A stretch of 64,000 bases of DNA from Pacificibacter maritimus (GCF_003814915.1 NZ_RKQK01000001.1:1070031-1134030); one strand, 5' to 3'; positions 48,231 through 57,343 are shown, counted from the first letter of the stretch. Numbers and translations are program-made. The notes: generated by a model from the sequence alone, not told the origin.

Positions 48231-49652
48231 TTATCTGTGCAGCGGATGCCCCAACTTGCGAATGCCGTCAACCAGCTGGCTGACCTTTGATCCTTTTGAC
48301 CCTTTGACCAAAACAACATCGCCTGCATCAACTAAGTGGCGCAGATCTGGTAAAATTTCGGTGGGACTCTGCGCGTAACTGCCGCGTTTTTGCAATGGAA
48401 GCGCATCGTAAAGTGATTTCATCAAGGGACCGATGCAATGCACAACGTCGATGGCATTGATCCATGGCGCGGTTGCAATGCCAGCGTGATCCGCGTGCTC
48501 ACTTGGGCCAAGCTCCAACATATCGCCCAAAAAGGCCACCCGCCGCCCCAAGCGCACGCGCCCAATACCATCCGTGACACGTGATGCCGCCAAGACTTCA
48601 AGACTGGCCAGCATGGACGTGGGATTAGCGTTAAAAGCGTCATCCAACAGTTCAAGCGTTTGGTCAGTTTCGACAGGATCAAGCAAGATTGTTTCGCGTG
48701 CACCGCGCCCCGCAGGCGGAGACCAAAGGGTCAGATCGCGGGCGGCCAAAGTCACATCACCGCCCAAAGCCTGCACAACGGCCAAACAGCCCACAGCATT
48801 TGTGGCAAAGTGGCGCCCAGCAGAGCTCAGGCGGAACAGATGTTGAATCCCCTCGACATCCGCTTGGGCCACGGTTGCATCGCCCGTCAAAGATACAGAG
48901 TGCAAAGTGGCGTCATTGTGATGCGCTTCACCAAAGGTCAATGTGGTCCCCTGCCAAGCGCTGCGCAAAATGGGCGTCACATCAAGGTCGCCATTTATAA
49001 TAGCGGCACCATCTGCCACAAGCCCTTCGAAAATAGCGGCTTTTTCATGGGCGATGCCTTGGATATTCTCAAAGGCTTCCAAATGCGCAGCGGCGACTGT
49101 CGTGATCATCGCCACATCTGGACGCGCCATTTTAGACAAAGGCGCAATTTCGCCAGGATGGTTCATGCCGATTTCGATTACGGCAAAATCCGTATCCGCA
49201 GGCATGCGCGCCAAGGTCAAAGGCACGCCCCAATGATTGTTGTAACTGGCTTCGGCGGCGTGGACTTTGCCTTGCCCCGCCAAGATGGCGCGAAGCATTT
49301 CTTTGGTCGATGTCTTTCCGACTGACCCCGTGACGCCGATCACTTTGCCTGACACCCGCGCGCGCGCTGCACGTCCCAGATTTTCTAGGGCTGTCAAAAC
49401 GTCATCGACAATCAATAAAGGCGCATCAGCGCTCACGCCCTCAGGCACATGGCTGACCAAAGCGGCCCCCGCCCCTTTTTCCAAAGCCATGGCAACAAAA
49501 TCATGCCCATCACGTGCGGCTTTGAGAGCGACAAAAAGATCGCCCTTTTCAATCGTGCGCGTATCAATGGAAACGCCTGTTATGTCAAAATCACACGTCG
49601 CGCGACCGCCAGTGGCGCTGACCGCATCCGCGCAAGTCCACAGCGCGCTCAC
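48231..49652 (-). CDS. murF: UDP-MurNAc-tripeptide--D-alanyl-D-alanine ligase
   Basis: Adds D-Ala-D-Ala to complete the pentapeptide. The 473-residue ligase has GVSIDTRTIEKGDLFVALKAARDGHDF, ATP loop VIGVTGSVGKTSTKEML, ASYNNHWGVPLTLARMP, AVIEIGMNHPGEIAPLSKMARPDVAMIT and DDAFNANPTSMLASLEVL. ATG 49652 overlaps the murE stop by four bases, so translation is coupled. Normal length. Confidence 0.96.
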   Translation of the reverse strand: MSALWTCADAVSATGGRATCDFDITGVSIDTRTIEKGDLFVALKAARDGHDFVAMALEKGAGAALVSHVPEGVSADAPLLIVDDVLTALENLGRAARARVSGKVIGVTGSVGKTSTKEMLRAILAGQGKVHAAEASYNNHWGVPLTLARMPADTDFAVIEIGMNHPGEIAPLSKMARPDVAMITTVAAAHLEAFENIQGIAHEKAAIFEGLVADGAAIINGDLDVTPILRSAWQGTTLTFGEAHHNDATLHSVSLTGDATVAQADVEGIQHLFRLSSAGRHFATNAVGCLAVVQALGGDVTLAARDLTLWSPPAGRGARETILLDPVETDQTLELLDDAFNANPTSMLASLEVLAASRVTDGIGRVRLGRRVAFLGDMLELGPSEHADHAGIATAPWINAIDVVHCIGPLMKSLYDALPLQKRGSYAQSPTEILPDLRHLVDAGDVVLVKGSKGSKVSQLVDGIRKLGHPLHR

Positions 49653-51121
49653 AGCGCACCATCCAAAGCAGCAACACTGATGGAAGCCTGCTCCACATCA
49701 TCAAACGGATAGGTCACATCGCCGATAATCTGACTGGTTTCATGACCCTTGCCGCAGACAATCAGCGCATCGCCAGCCTGTAAAGCATCCACTGCGCGCA
49801 AAATGGCTTCAGATCTATCAGCCACTTCAATGGCATTCGGCGCGCCTTCCATGATCGCCGCACGGATTTGCGCAGGATCTTCAGAGCGCGGGTTATCATC
49901 GGTGACAAAAACCACATCTGCATGTTCTGCCGCCGCCTGCCCCATCAAAATACGTTTGCCCGCATCGCGGTCACCGCCTGCGCCGATCACAGCAACCACG
50001 CGCCCCATCACATGAGGACGCAACGCTTTGATCGCCGTGGAAACAGCATCGGGTGTATGGGCGTAATCCACGAATACAGCGGCGCCATTGCCGCGCGTTG
50101 CGGCATGCTCCATGCGTCCCCGCACACCAGTCAGTTCGGTCAAACAGGAAAAGACTTCTTCTGGATCACCGCCGCTGGCCATGACCAGCCCCGCGGCAGC
50201 CATGACATTATCGGCTTGGAAGCCGCCAATCAAATTGAGACGCAATTGATAAATATTGCCGACAAAATCCACTCGGATGTCTTGGCCTGTTGCATCAAAC
50301 CTTTGACCTAAAATACGTAAATCCGCAGCATCAGAGCGCCCAACCCGCATGACATCAATGCCGCGTTCGGCGCAGAGCGTTTCCACTTCAATGCCCTTCG
50401 CGTCATCAATATTGACAACCGCGACACCGTCTTCACTTAAAATGCGGGTAAACAAACCTGCTTTGGCGGCAAAGTAATCTTCGAATGTGGCGTGATAATC
50501 CAAATGATCTTGGGTAAAATTGGTAAAGCCTGCCGCGACCAAACGCACCCCATCCATTCGGCGCTGCGCTAGCCCGTGGCTTGAGGCCTCCATCGCGCAA
50601 TGTGTGATGCCTGCGGCAGCCGCATCGCCCAACATTTTGTGCAAGGTAATCGGTTCGGGTGTGGTGTTGGGGCTGGGGCATTCCCAATCGCCTTCAACGC
50701 CTGTGGTGCCCAAATTGATCGCGTCATAGCCCATGAGCTGCCAAATCTGGCGGGTAAAGCTGGTGACCGAGGTTTTGCCATTGGTGCCCGTAACGGCGAC
50801 AGTCGCCTGCGGCTGTTGACCAAACCAGAGCGCTGCGGCATAGGCTAAAGCTTGCCGTGGGTCTTCTGCGATCACAACGGCAGGGTCATATTCCGCGATA
50901 CAGTCGGCTGCGATAGCCGCGCCCTGCCGATCTGTCAGAATCGCAGTCGCCCCCATGCGTAAGGCATATTGAATAAATTCACCGCCATGCACATTCACGC
51001 CAGGCAATGCGGCAAACAGCATGTTTTCTTGGACTTTACGGCTATCAACCGCCAAACCACTGATGGGCAAATCGCGCCCTGCTTTGACAGTTAAACCAAG
51101 TTCGGAAAGCGTTTTTGCCAT
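49649..51121 (-). CDS. murE: UDP-MurNAc-L-Ala-D-Glu--meso-diaminopimelate ligase
   Basis: Adds the third residue of the stem peptide. The 490-residue protein has GLAVDSRKVQENMLFAALPG, ATP loop VAVTGTNGKTSVTSFTRQ, TTGVEGDWECPSPNTTPE, MEASSHGLAQRRMDGV and VDYAHTPDAVSTAIKALRPH. The specificity motif DNPRSEDP is the form used for meso-diaminopimelate rather than lysine. Start ATG 51121; 45 bases after ftsI. Overlap with murF start by four bases. Confidence 0.96.
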   Translation of the reverse strand: MAKTLSELGLTVKAGRDLPISGLAVDSRKVQENMLFAALPGVNVHGGEFIQYALRMGATAILTDRQGAAIAADCIAEYDPAVVIAEDPRQALAYAAALWFGQQPQATVAVTGTNGKTSVTSFTRQIWQLMGYDAINLGTTGVEGDWECPSPNTTPEPITLHKMLGDAAAAGITHCAMEASSHGLAQRRMDGVRLVAAGFTNFTQDHLDYHATFEDYFAAKAGLFTRILSEDGVAVVNIDDAKGIEVETLCAERGIDVMRVGRSDAADLRILGQRFDATGQDIRVDFVGNIYQLRLNLIGGFQADNVMAAAGLVMASGGDPEEVFSCLTELTGVRGRMEHAATRGNGAAVFVDYAHTPDAVSTAIKALRPHVMGRVVAVIGAGGDRDAGKRILMGQAAAEHADVVFVTDDNPRSEDPAQIRAAIMEGAPNAIEVADRSEAILRAVDALQAGDALIVCGKGHETSQIIGDVTYPFDDVEQASISVAALDGAL

Positions 51122-51166
51122 GCCTGCGCGTGCCTTTGACTATAATCGTTTTGCTACGCGTAGAGT

Positions 51167-52942
51167 TTACTGCGCCAGCGCGAGGGTTTCAATATCGGGT
51201 CTGATCCCCAAAACAGGCGCGACACGACGGATGATTTCACCCGCAACAGGCACAGCCGTCCAACCCGCCGTGCGGCGGGGCTTTGGACCAGAGGTTTCCA
51301 CCGCCTCATCCAAAGTGACGATCAAGACATATTTCGGCGCATCGGCAGGAAAGACTGACGCAAATGTGGTGATGGTTTTGTCATCGTAATACCCGCGTCC
51401 ATTTTCACGCGGCTTATCGGCTGTCCCTGTTTTGCCGCCCACTTTATAGCCGCGCACGTCACCAAAAGATGCCGTACCTTCGGCCACAACAGCGCGCAAC
51501 ATATCACGCGATGCTTTTGACACTTCTGGGCGCACCACGCGGGGGCCTTTTGGCATCGGTCCTTGGTGTTTGATCAATGTGGGCGTGACCCGTGTACCAC
51601 CGTTGAGCAATGACGAATAAGCAGCCGCCAAATGCAAAGGCGATACAGAAATACCGTGGCCGTAACCGATGGTTAAAGTGGACAATTCGGACCAATGCGG
51701 CGGCAACAATGGCTTTGCGCCTGCCGCTTCGGTCAATTCCACAGGTGTGGGGTCGAAAAATCCGAGAGATTTCAGAAATTCTTTTTGACGCGTCACACCG
51801 ATTTGTTGCGCTACATGAGCTGTTGCAACGTTGGATGATTTTACGATCATATTGGTCAGACTGAGGTTTGGCCCATAGTTATGACCTTCGAATTCACCAA
51901 TGCGGTGTTTGCCCCACCGAAAGGGTGGCGTGGCGGGGATCAAAGTGTTGGGCGTCATAATACCAAGTTCCATCGCCTGCGCTGCGGCAAATATTTTGAA
52001 CGTGGACCCAAGTTCATAAACCCCTTGCACCGCGCGGTTAAAGCGTGGGTTGTCAGACGCATTTTGTCCAGCAAAGGTCGGGCGACCGTTTGGATCAAAG
52101 TCAGGCAAGGACACCATAGAAACGATTTCGCCTGTATTCACATCCATCAAAACTGCCGCAGCCCCTTTGGCATCAAGCAAGTGCATGCCGCCAAACAGAA
52201 CTTCGCGCATGGTCGATTGCACCGACAAATCGATAGACAGTTGCAACGGCTTATCGCCATTCGCAGGATCGCGCAGATAGTCGTCGCGGTATCGTTCGAT
52301 GCCCGATTGCCCAATGATTTCCGCGCTCATTACGCCTTCGCGACCAAATTTTGTACCGCCCAAAATATGCGCCGCCAATTTACCGTTTGGGTACAAGCGC
52401 GACTCGCGTGGGCCAAACAGCAAGCCAGGATCGCCGATGTCATGCACGGCTTGTTGTTGCTCAGGTGCGATTTGCTTTTTGATCCATAGAAATTTGCGCG
52501 ATCCTGTAAAATCACGGATCAAGCGCTCTTTGTTCAGATCAGGAAAGATTTTGACCAGCTCGTTTGCCGCGTAAAGCGGATCGATCATTTCTTGTGGTTG
52601 GGCGTAAAGGCTATGCGTGGTGCGATTGGTGGCCAAGATGCGACCATTGCGATCCAGAATATCTGCACGCGCGGCCAAAATCGACGTGCCTGTCGTGACG
52701 GCGCGTGGTTCTTCTGGGGTGGTTGCAGCCACCTGCCCCATGCGCAACCCCACGACAACAAAGGCAGATACAAAGCACAGCCCCAAAACCAACAAGCGCC
52801 CTTCAGCGCGCAAACGCGTGCTATCGCGCATTTCTTCGTGACGCAGCCGCAGGTTCTCGCGCTCGATCGCATCAGGGTTTTCACCTGATGATCGGGCTTT
52901 TAAGATACGCGCCAAAGGGCGCAGCGGCGTGCGCATACTCAT
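51167..52942 (-). CDS. ftsI: Septal peptidoglycan transpeptidase (PBP3), FtsI
   Basis: Class B penicillin-binding protein that cross-links septal wall. The 591-residue protein has a single N-terminal membrane helix (LLVLGLCFVSAFVVVGLRM, about 50-68), a dimerisation domain starting GTSILAARADILDRNGRILA and a transpeptidase domain with S313-T-F-K316, S369-S-N371 and K504-T-G506. The start ATG 52942 overlaps the ftsL stop by four bases. All catalytic residues are intact. Confidence 0.96.
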   Translation of the reverse strand: MSMRTPLRPLARILKARSSGENPDAIERENLRLRHEEMRDSTRLRAEGRLLVLGLCFVSAFVVVGLRMGQVAATTPEEPRAVTTGTSILAARADILDRNGRILATNRTTHSLYAQPQEMIDPLYAANELVKIFPDLNKERLIRDFTGSRKFLWIKKQIAPEQQQAVHDIGDPGLLFGPRESRLYPNGKLAAHILGGTKFGREGVMSAEIIGQSGIERYRDDYLRDPANGDKPLQLSIDLSVQSTMREVLFGGMHLLDAKGAAAVLMDVNTGEIVSMVSLPDFDPNGRPTFAGQNASDNPRFNRAVQGVYELGSTFKIFAAAQAMELGIMTPNTLIPATPPFRWGKHRIGEFEGHNYGPNLSLTNMIVKSSNVATAHVAQQIGVTRQKEFLKSLGFFDPTPVELTEAAGAKPLLPPHWSELSTLTIGYGHGISVSPLHLAAAYSSLLNGGTRVTPTLIKHQGPMPKGPRVVRPEVSKASRDMLRAVVAEGTASFGDVRGYKVGGKTGTADKPRENGRGYYDDKTITTFASVFPADAPKYVLIVTLDEAVETSGPKPRRTAGWTAVPVAGEIIRRVAPVLGIRPDIETLALAQ

Positions 52943-53295
52943 GGGTCGATTGCCTCCAAGCTGCCAACAACACTGACAGGGTTTTCGAGTTCGGATAGGA
53001 TATCTTCTTCGATTGGAAAGTTCACTTGCTCAACAGTACCGAATTGTTCAGGCATCAGCGGCAAAAGCCCCAAACGATCAAAATTCAATTCCGCCAAATC
53101 GCGCAAACGACTGGGGCGGTTCAAATAGGCCCATTCAGCGCGCAACACGGCCAGCTCTTCGCCTTGATGGCCGATTTCACGCTGGACTTGGCTGACATTG
53201 CGCAACACCTCTTGGGTGGCGTAATTTTCTTTATAGGCCCAGACTGCGAGCCCCATGACAAACAGTGCGGATAGAACAATATAAACAGAACGCAT
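52939..53295 (-). CDS. ftsL: Cell division protein FtsL
   Basis: A short bitopic protein of the FtsQLB complex. The 118 residues comprise an N-terminal membrane helix (SVYIVLSALFVMGLAVWAYK), then a coiled coil (TQEVLRNVSQVQREIGHQGEELAVLRAEWAYL in the sequence at about 27-58) and a C-terminal region with LAELNFDRLGLLP. Assignment is based mostly on position between rsmH and ftsI, as FtsL is poorly conserved. Its ATG overlaps the rsmH stop by one base. Confidence 0.88.
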   Translation of the reverse strand: MRSVYIVLSALFVMGLAVWAYKENYATQEVLRNVSQVQREIGHQGEELAVLRAEWAYLNRPSRLRDLAELNFDRLGLLPLMPEQFGTVEQVNFPIEEDILSELENPVSVVGSLEAIDP

Positions 53296-54302
53296 TAGCG
53301 AGCACCTCGTGACAAAACAGGTTTCGGCAAACCAAGACCTTCACGTTCAACATGAACGAAAGGGGCAGACGTCCGTTGAGCAACGCGCAAACGTGCAGAG
53401 CGTGCGCGTGGGTTATGTTCAAGCTCGTCCTCATCAGGACCAATGGCTTTTGACAGTTTTTCAAAAGCAGGGGTTTTCTCAGCCATCACCGGCGCATAGC
53501 GCGATCCACCGCCCCCTGTTGATGACCGTTCTTGCAAAAAGCGCTTCACCACGCGGTCTTCCAAGGAATGGAATGTAACAACAGCCAGCTTTCCGCCAGG
53601 CTTTAGCGCACGTTCTGCCGCTTCAAGCCCTTCGATCAGCTGACCGAATTCGTCGTTGATCGCGATACGGATCGCTTGGAAGGTGCGGGTCGCAGGGTGA
53701 CTTTGTCCTGGCTTTTTGCGTGGCAAAATACGTTCGATCAGACCTGCCAATTGCAATGTCGTCGTAAAAGGCTCTTTTTGCGCACGGTCCATCACGATGG
53801 CTTTGGCGATCTTGCGCGACTGTTTTTCTTCGCCGTAGTGAAACAAAACTGATGCGATTTCTTCTTCATCGGCGGAATTGACAAAATCAGCAGCAGATTG
53901 GCCATCTTGCGACATGCGCATGTCGAGAGGACCATCTTTCATAAACGAAAAACCGCGTTCAGCCAGATCAAGCTGCATGGAAGACACGCCCAAATCCAAG
54001 ACAACCCCGTCCAGATCCTGCGCGTATTCGTCCATTTTCCCAAAGGTGCCCAAGACCAATTTGATCTTGCCGTTGTAGTCGTCAATCCAGTGAGACGCCA
54101 AATCATGCGCCAAAGGATCACGGTCTACACCATAGACGAGCTCTGCGCCCTCTTCGATCAGCCCTTTGGTGTAACCGCCTGCCCCGAAAGTGCCGTCCAA
54201 CCAACGGCCAGACACAGGCGCGCAGTGACGCAACAAAGGGCGCAATAACACAGGGACATGTGGAGCATCAGGGTTTTCTGTTTCAATAGGATCAGTCATC
54301 AC
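53295..54302 (-). CDS. rsmH: 16S rRNA (cytosine(1402)-N(4))-methyltransferase RsmH
   Basis: Methylates N4 of C1402 in the ribosomal P site. The 335-residue SAM-dependent enzyme has [34 protein letters not shown] (SAM motif I), [22 protein letters not shown] and [16 protein letters not shown], all family hallmarks. Start ATG 54302 lies six bases after the mraZ stop. Also known as mraW. A few residues of an acidic N-terminal extension precede the domain. Confidence 0.97.
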   Translation of the reverse strand: MMTDPIETENPDAPHVPVLLRPLLRHCAPVSGRWLDGTFGAGGYTKGLIEEGAELVYGVDRDPLAHDLASHWIDDYNGKIKLVLGTFGKMDEYAQDLDGVVLDLGVSSMQLDLAERGFSFMKDGPLDMRMSQDGQSAADFVNSADEEEIASVLFHYGEEKQSRKIAKAIVMDRAQKEPFTTTLQLAGLIERILPRKKPGQSHPATRTFQAIRIAINDEFGQLIEGLEAAERALKPGGKLAVVTFHSLEDRVVKRFLQERSSTGGGGSRYAPVMAEKTPAFEKLSKAIGPDEDELEHNPRARSARLRVAQRTSAPFVHVEREGLGLPKPVLSRGAR

Positions 54303-54308
54303 TATCCC

Positions 54309-54803
54309 CTATGCATCGTTCAAAAGGCTCAGCGGGTCGAAATCTTCGCCCTGCTCAGCAATCAAAGCAGAAGCGACAGAGGCGTTCTTGGCCTCAAACA
54401 CTTCAGGCTTCCAAATTTCAAACGTCTCGCCCATGCCACCAAAATAAGCCATACCTTCGAGGCCAATTTTATCGCGCAAGGCTTGCGGCAAAACCAAACG
54501 CCCATCAGCATCTACTTCTGTCGGGCGGGCTTTGTTTAAGATCAGGCTTTGCATGATTTTGCGCTTGTCAGACCCGCGCGGCAGGCTGGCAATCTCAGCG
54601 GCCAAAGCGCGGTAGTCATTATATGTATAGACCTGAAGCTGTTTTTGCGCGTCATGCCCGTAGACGATGACCATACGCGGGCGTCCAGTTTCAGCGGCTT
54701 GAGGATCACCCTCTTCAAGTTCACGACGAAAATCGGCAGGGATCGATACACGTCCCTTTCCGTCCACCTTAAAGGTGTGTTCGCCAATGAACATGCCGGC
54801 CAA
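54309..54803 (-). CDS. mraZ: Transcriptional regulator MraZ (TTG start proposed)
   Basis: MraZ is a ring-forming SpoVT/AbrB-like DNA-binding protein that represses its own dcw operon in other bacteria. The duplicated domain is seen as KVDGKGRVSIPADFRRELE and VDADGRLVLPQALRDKIGLEG. I place the start at TTG 54803, not ATG 54794 or the open frame to 54830: AAGGAG is seven bases upstream of TTG, and the resulting MAGMFIGEHTFKVDGKG aligns in length with the family's usual MARxFRGEHxxKVDGKG. ATG 54794 would be 16 bases from that site and shorten the N terminus by three. First gene of the dcw cluster. Confidence 0.9.
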   Translation of the reverse strand: MAGMFIGEHTFKVDGKGRVSIPADFRRELEEGDPQAAETGRPRMVIVYGHDAQKQLQVYTYNDYRALAAEIASLPRGSDKRKIMQSLILNKARPTEVDADGRLVLPQALRDKIGLEGMAYFGGMGETFEIWKPEVFEAKNASVASALIAEQGEDFDPLSLLNDA

Positions 54804-54810
54804 AGCGGCG

Positions 54811-54816
54811 CTCCTT
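54811..54816 (-). promoter_or_regulatory. Ribosome binding site deciding the mraZ start
   Basis: AAGGAG on the minus strand, seven bases before TTG 54803. It is too far (16 bases) from the next ATG at 54794. Confidence 0.65.
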
Positions 54817-54877
54817 ATTCTTGTGCCCAACTGATTTGGGCGGGTTCAACTGCGCCCCTTACCTGCGGGACATTTAC

Positions 54878-54919
54878 GGAAAACGGCGAATTGAGCTGCT
54901 GCCACTGCTCAATTCGCCG
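54878..54919 (-). terminator. Terminator hairpin inside the dcw leader
   Basis: Perfect 13-bp stem CGGCGAATTGAGC/GCTCAATTCGCCG with loop AGTGGCAGCA, then TTTTCC. The short T run suggests partial termination, letting some transcripts reach mraZ. Confidence 0.85.
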
Positions 54920-55055
54920 CTCTATCCCGTTACCGGGGACCCCATGTTTGGGGCTATGTCCAGCTGCGCGCGCCATCTGGGGGGATGTCTGCTCGCTCGC
55001 GCGCCGGATCTCTTGATCTTGATGAAAGCGGGCGCCTGTATGAAGCCTGACTTAA
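54878..55055 (-). ncRNA. upsM: UpsM-like sRNA in the mraZ 5' leader (5' end approximate)
   Basis: The leader of mraZ is GC-rich and strongly structured in a region without a gene: CCCC/GGGG arms with a six-base loop, TCCC/GGGA arms, and a final 13-bp hairpin ending in TTTT. In Rhodobacter sphaeroides the dcw cluster has an unusually long leader from which the abundant sRNA UpsM is made by termination and RNase E processing. The distance from this terminator to the mraZ start (75 bases) is close to that case. A CATAAT at 55061-55066 is a weak -10 candidate, so the 5' end shown is a guess. Confidence 0.6.
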
Positions 55056-55451
55056 TTTTTATTATGTTCGCGGTTCTTGATGTGCCGCTCATTTCCCGTC
55101 TCATCCGATGACTTATTCATGCCACGGGAATTCATGGTAATCAATGGTTTTATTTGGGCAAAGCTGTTTCAAAATTGTGACGCGACAACGCAAACAGGCG
55201 GACAAAAACAGAACATCACATTTTTGTTACTACAAATTGATGCAGCACGAAAAATTAACACCACATATAGACCGGTGCGAATGGTGATTTTTTCTGAAAA
55301 AACTGCGCAGAATCGATTTCTACTGCTTAAAATCCGAACATAGACCCAAAATTGAAGCAAAAACCATGGCAGTACCATCATTTCCCAGCCGACATAGCGC
55401 TGAATTTCTCAATTTCCATAAAATCCCATCACGGGCCTTCACAGACCTCAC
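55056..55451. other. AT-rich region upstream of the dcw leader
   Basis: About 400 bases with no gene supported, richer in A and T than the flanks; likely holds the dcw promoter(s). Frames in it lack ribosome sites and domains. Confidence 0.4.
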
Positions 55452-55482
55452 AAAAAACGCGCGAAACTGATGTTCCGCGCGT
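55452..55482 (-). terminator. Terminator after apbC
   Basis: Stem ACGCGCG/CGCGCGT with a 12-base loop, followed by TTTTTT on the minus strand. Confidence 0.75.
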
Positions 55483-55513
55483 GAAAATTGCCAGCGTCCC
55501 TACAGGGCGAAAC

Positions 55514-56602
55514 CTAAGCGATACCGCCTTTGATCAAGCGATCTGCAAGGCGCATGTATGGCTCAGCCAAGGCTTCATCCTGTGCCACCACAGGCGTACC
55601 ACTATCCCCCGCCAAACGCGTTTGCAGCGACAAAGGCAAGGCTGCCAAGAAAGGCACGCCGATTTTCTCAGCCTCTTTCGCCACACCGCCATGACCAAAG
55701 ATATGCGCCTCATGCCCACACTCAGGACATATATATGTAGACATATTTTCGATGAGGCCCAAAACAGGCACACCGAGCTTTTCAAACATCGAAATACCAC
55801 GGCGCGCATCGAGCAAGGCCACATCTTGCGGCGTCGAAACCACGAGAGCTCCTGTCAGTTCGGTTTTCTGGCTCAGCGTCAGCTGCACATCGCCAGTGCC
55901 TGGCGGTAAATCAATCAGCAAGACATCCAACTCGCCCCATTGCACCTGACCTAACATTTGCTGCATGGCCCCCATCAACATAGGACCACGCCAGACGATC
56001 GCCTCACCTTCTTCCACCATCAAGCCGATCGACATCATCGTAACACCATGCGCATGGAGCGGCTCGATCGAGGTGCCATCTGGGCTTGCAGGTTTTTTCG
56101 ACACACCCATCATGCGCGGCTGAGACGGACCATAAATATCCGCATCAAGCAAACCGACCTTGCGACCCAGCTTTGCCAAGGCGACAGCCAAGTTTGACGA
56201 GACCGTGGATTTACCAACCCCACCCTTGCCTGACGCGATGGCGATAATGCTTTTCACGCCTGGCACACCCTGCTTGCCTTGCTGTGGCGTTGGGTGACGA
56301 CCGATCTTTAGGCTGGGCGCAGCATCTGGCTTTGCGGCCGGTGCGGCAGGCGCTCCGCTATGCGCTGTCATGACAATAGAGACCGAAGTGACCTCTGAAA
56401 GCGCTTTGAGCGCAGCCTCTGCACGCGCACGTGCTGATTCCCATGATCGCGCCGCTGTGGCATCAGGGGCCTCAAGCACAAAAGAAACAGCGCCCTGTGA
56501 AACAGTCAGCGCCTTGACCACGTCATTTTGCGCCAAAGTTGACCCGTCGGGCAAAGCAATGTCGGCCAGAGCCTTCATAATAGTGTCATGGTTTAATGGC
56601 AT
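55514..56602 (-). CDS. apbC: Iron-sulfur cluster carrier protein ApbC/Mrp
   Basis: A P-loop NTPase that carries Fe-S clusters to target proteins. The 362-residue protein has an N-terminal DUF59 (MIP18-like) domain ([31 protein letters not shown]), a linker, and the deviant Walker [17 protein letters not shown], with [16 protein letters not shown] and the CPEC motif ([12 protein letters not shown]) that binds the cluster. ATG 56602 begins [12 protein letters not shown]; the frame open to 56671 is not supported. Downstream lies a terminator, then the dcw leader region. Confidence 0.93.
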   Translation of the reverse strand: MPLNHDTIMKALADIALPDGSTLAQNDVVKALTVSQGAVSFVLEAPDATAARSWESARARAEAALKALSEVTSVSIVMTAHSGAPAAPAAKPDAAPSLKIGRHPTPQQGKQGVPGVKSIIAIASGKGGVGKSTVSSNLAVALAKLGRKVGLLDADIYGPSQPRMMGVSKKPASPDGTSIEPLHAHGVTMMSIGLMVEEGEAIVWRGPMLMGAMQQMLGQVQWGELDVLLIDLPPGTGDVQLTLSQKTELTGALVVSTPQDVALLDARRGISMFEKLGVPVLGLIENMSTYICPECGHEAHIFGHGGVAKEAEKIGVPFLAALPLSLQTRLAGDSGTPVVAQDEALAEPYMRLADRLIKGGIA

Positions 56603-56897
56603 ATTGGTGTCCCTTTTTGCGCAGTTACGGCTGAAATACGGGCAATTGCCGCGCGATACCACCATATCCACCCAAAATTCGCAAAGAAGTTTTCAAAGCG
56701 CTTAGAATTTAGCCCGACTGCACGAAAATAGGTCAGCAATTGGTATGCATTTTCTGCATGGCGGCAATGATCATTGTATGGATTGTGCAAACGCAGCAAT
56801 GCTCTAAATTCAGTATCAAGCAAGGCAACGAAGACATACGGTCTTCCAGCCACAGACGCACCACGGGCCGAAGCCCACACAGTTAAGGTTTAAGATT

Positions 56898-57113
56898 ATG
56901 GCATATGTAAACACAGCAGCACCAGCCAGCCTTGGTTTCGCAGCACGTTTGACTGCAGTTAAAGCATCTTTGGCACAGCGCATCGCCGACTACCGCGTTT
57001 ACCGCGAAACTATGGTTGAGCTTGAAGCCCTGTCAGATCGCGATTTGAACGACCTAGGTATCGGTCGCTCAGGCATCCGTAGCATCGCTCTTGAAGCAGC
57101 ATACGGCAAATAA
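56898..57113 (+). CDS. DUF1127 small protein, probable CcaF1-type companion of the hairpin RNAs
   Basis: A 71-residue protein, MAYVNTAAPASLGFAARL at the start and the DUF1127 core ETMVELEALSDRDLNDLGIGR at 39-59, rich in arginine and predicted to bind RNA. In R. sphaeroides a DUF1127 gene (RSP_6037) is cotranscribed with the CcsR1-4 sRNAs, and its product is implicated in their processing. Here the first hairpin starts ten bases after the stop, the same arrangement. AAGG is ten bases upstream of the start. Stress control is likely in relatives (RpoH-type sigma factors) but no promoter was firmly identified. Confidence 0.85.
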   Translation: MAYVNTAAPASLGFAARLTAVKASLAQRIADYRVYRETMVELEALSDRDLNDLGIGRSGIRSIALEAAYGK

Positions 57114-57122
57114 GTTTCTAAT

Positions 57123-57154
57123 ATCAGGCCCCTCCTCCTCCCTTGGGTCTTGAT
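57123..57154 (+). ncRNA. CcsR-like hairpin 1
   Basis: Arms ATCAGG+CCC and GGG+CTTGAT (one bulged T) around CTCCTCCTCCCTT. Confidence 0.75.
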
Positions 57155-57160
57155 GAAGAC

Positions 57161-57190
57161 GGCGGCGTTTTCCTCCTCCCTAACGCCGCC
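57161..57190 (+). ncRNA. CcsR-like hairpin 2
   Basis: Perfect 9-bp stem GGCGGCGTT/AACGCCGCC around TTCCTCCTCCCT. Confidence 0.85.
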
Positions 57191-57207
57191 GAAAAATAGG
57201 AATTCAC

Positions 57208-57231
57208 GGCTTCCTCCTCCTCCCTGAAGCC
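57208..57231 (+). ncRNA. CcsR-like hairpin 3
   Basis: Perfect 6-bp stem GGCTTC/GAAGCC around CTCCTCCTCCCT; the shortest stem of the array. Confidence 0.75.
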
Positions 57232-57242
57232 CTGAAGACCAC

Positions 57243-57274
57243 GCGGTGAAGCTTCCTCCTCCCTGCTTCACCGC
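57243..57274 (+). ncRNA. CcsR-like hairpin 4
   Basis: Perfect 10-bp stem GCGGTGAAGC/GCTTCACCGC around TTCCTCCTCCCT. Confidence 0.85.
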
Positions 57275-57275
57275 A

Positions 57276-57299
57276 AAAATTCGGGCTAAACGCCCACAC
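57276..57299 (+). repeat. 24-base spacer repeat, copy 1
   Basis: Identical 24-base sequence, starting AAAATTCGGGCTAAACG, also at 57379-57402. It contains its own small GGGC/GCCC hairpin and separates hairpins 4 and 5. Confidence 0.9.
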
Positions 57300-57304
57300 G
57301 GTCT

Positions 57305-57336
57305 TGGATCTCTCCTCCTCCTCCCTGAGGGATCTA
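57305..57336 (+). ncRNA. CcsR-like hairpin 5
   Basis: Core stem GATCTC/GGGATC with a T-G pair, extended by two more pairs, around TCCTCCTCCTCCCTGA. Confidence 0.75.
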
Positions 57337-57343
57337 AAGCAAG

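Noticed and set aside
54831-55055. RNase P RNA, 6S RNA or tmRNA in the structured leader
   Set aside because: None of the conserved core sequences of those RNAs was found; the leader position and terminator fit UpsM better.
54821-55111. Plus-strand frame opposite the dcw leader RNA
   Set aside because: The structured leader explains the sequence constraint; no ribosome site or domain.
56593-56880. Minus-strand 95-codon frame upstream of apbC
   Set aside because: Starts with GTG, lacks a ribosome site, has no recognisable domain and overlaps the likely promoter region of the DUF1127 gene.
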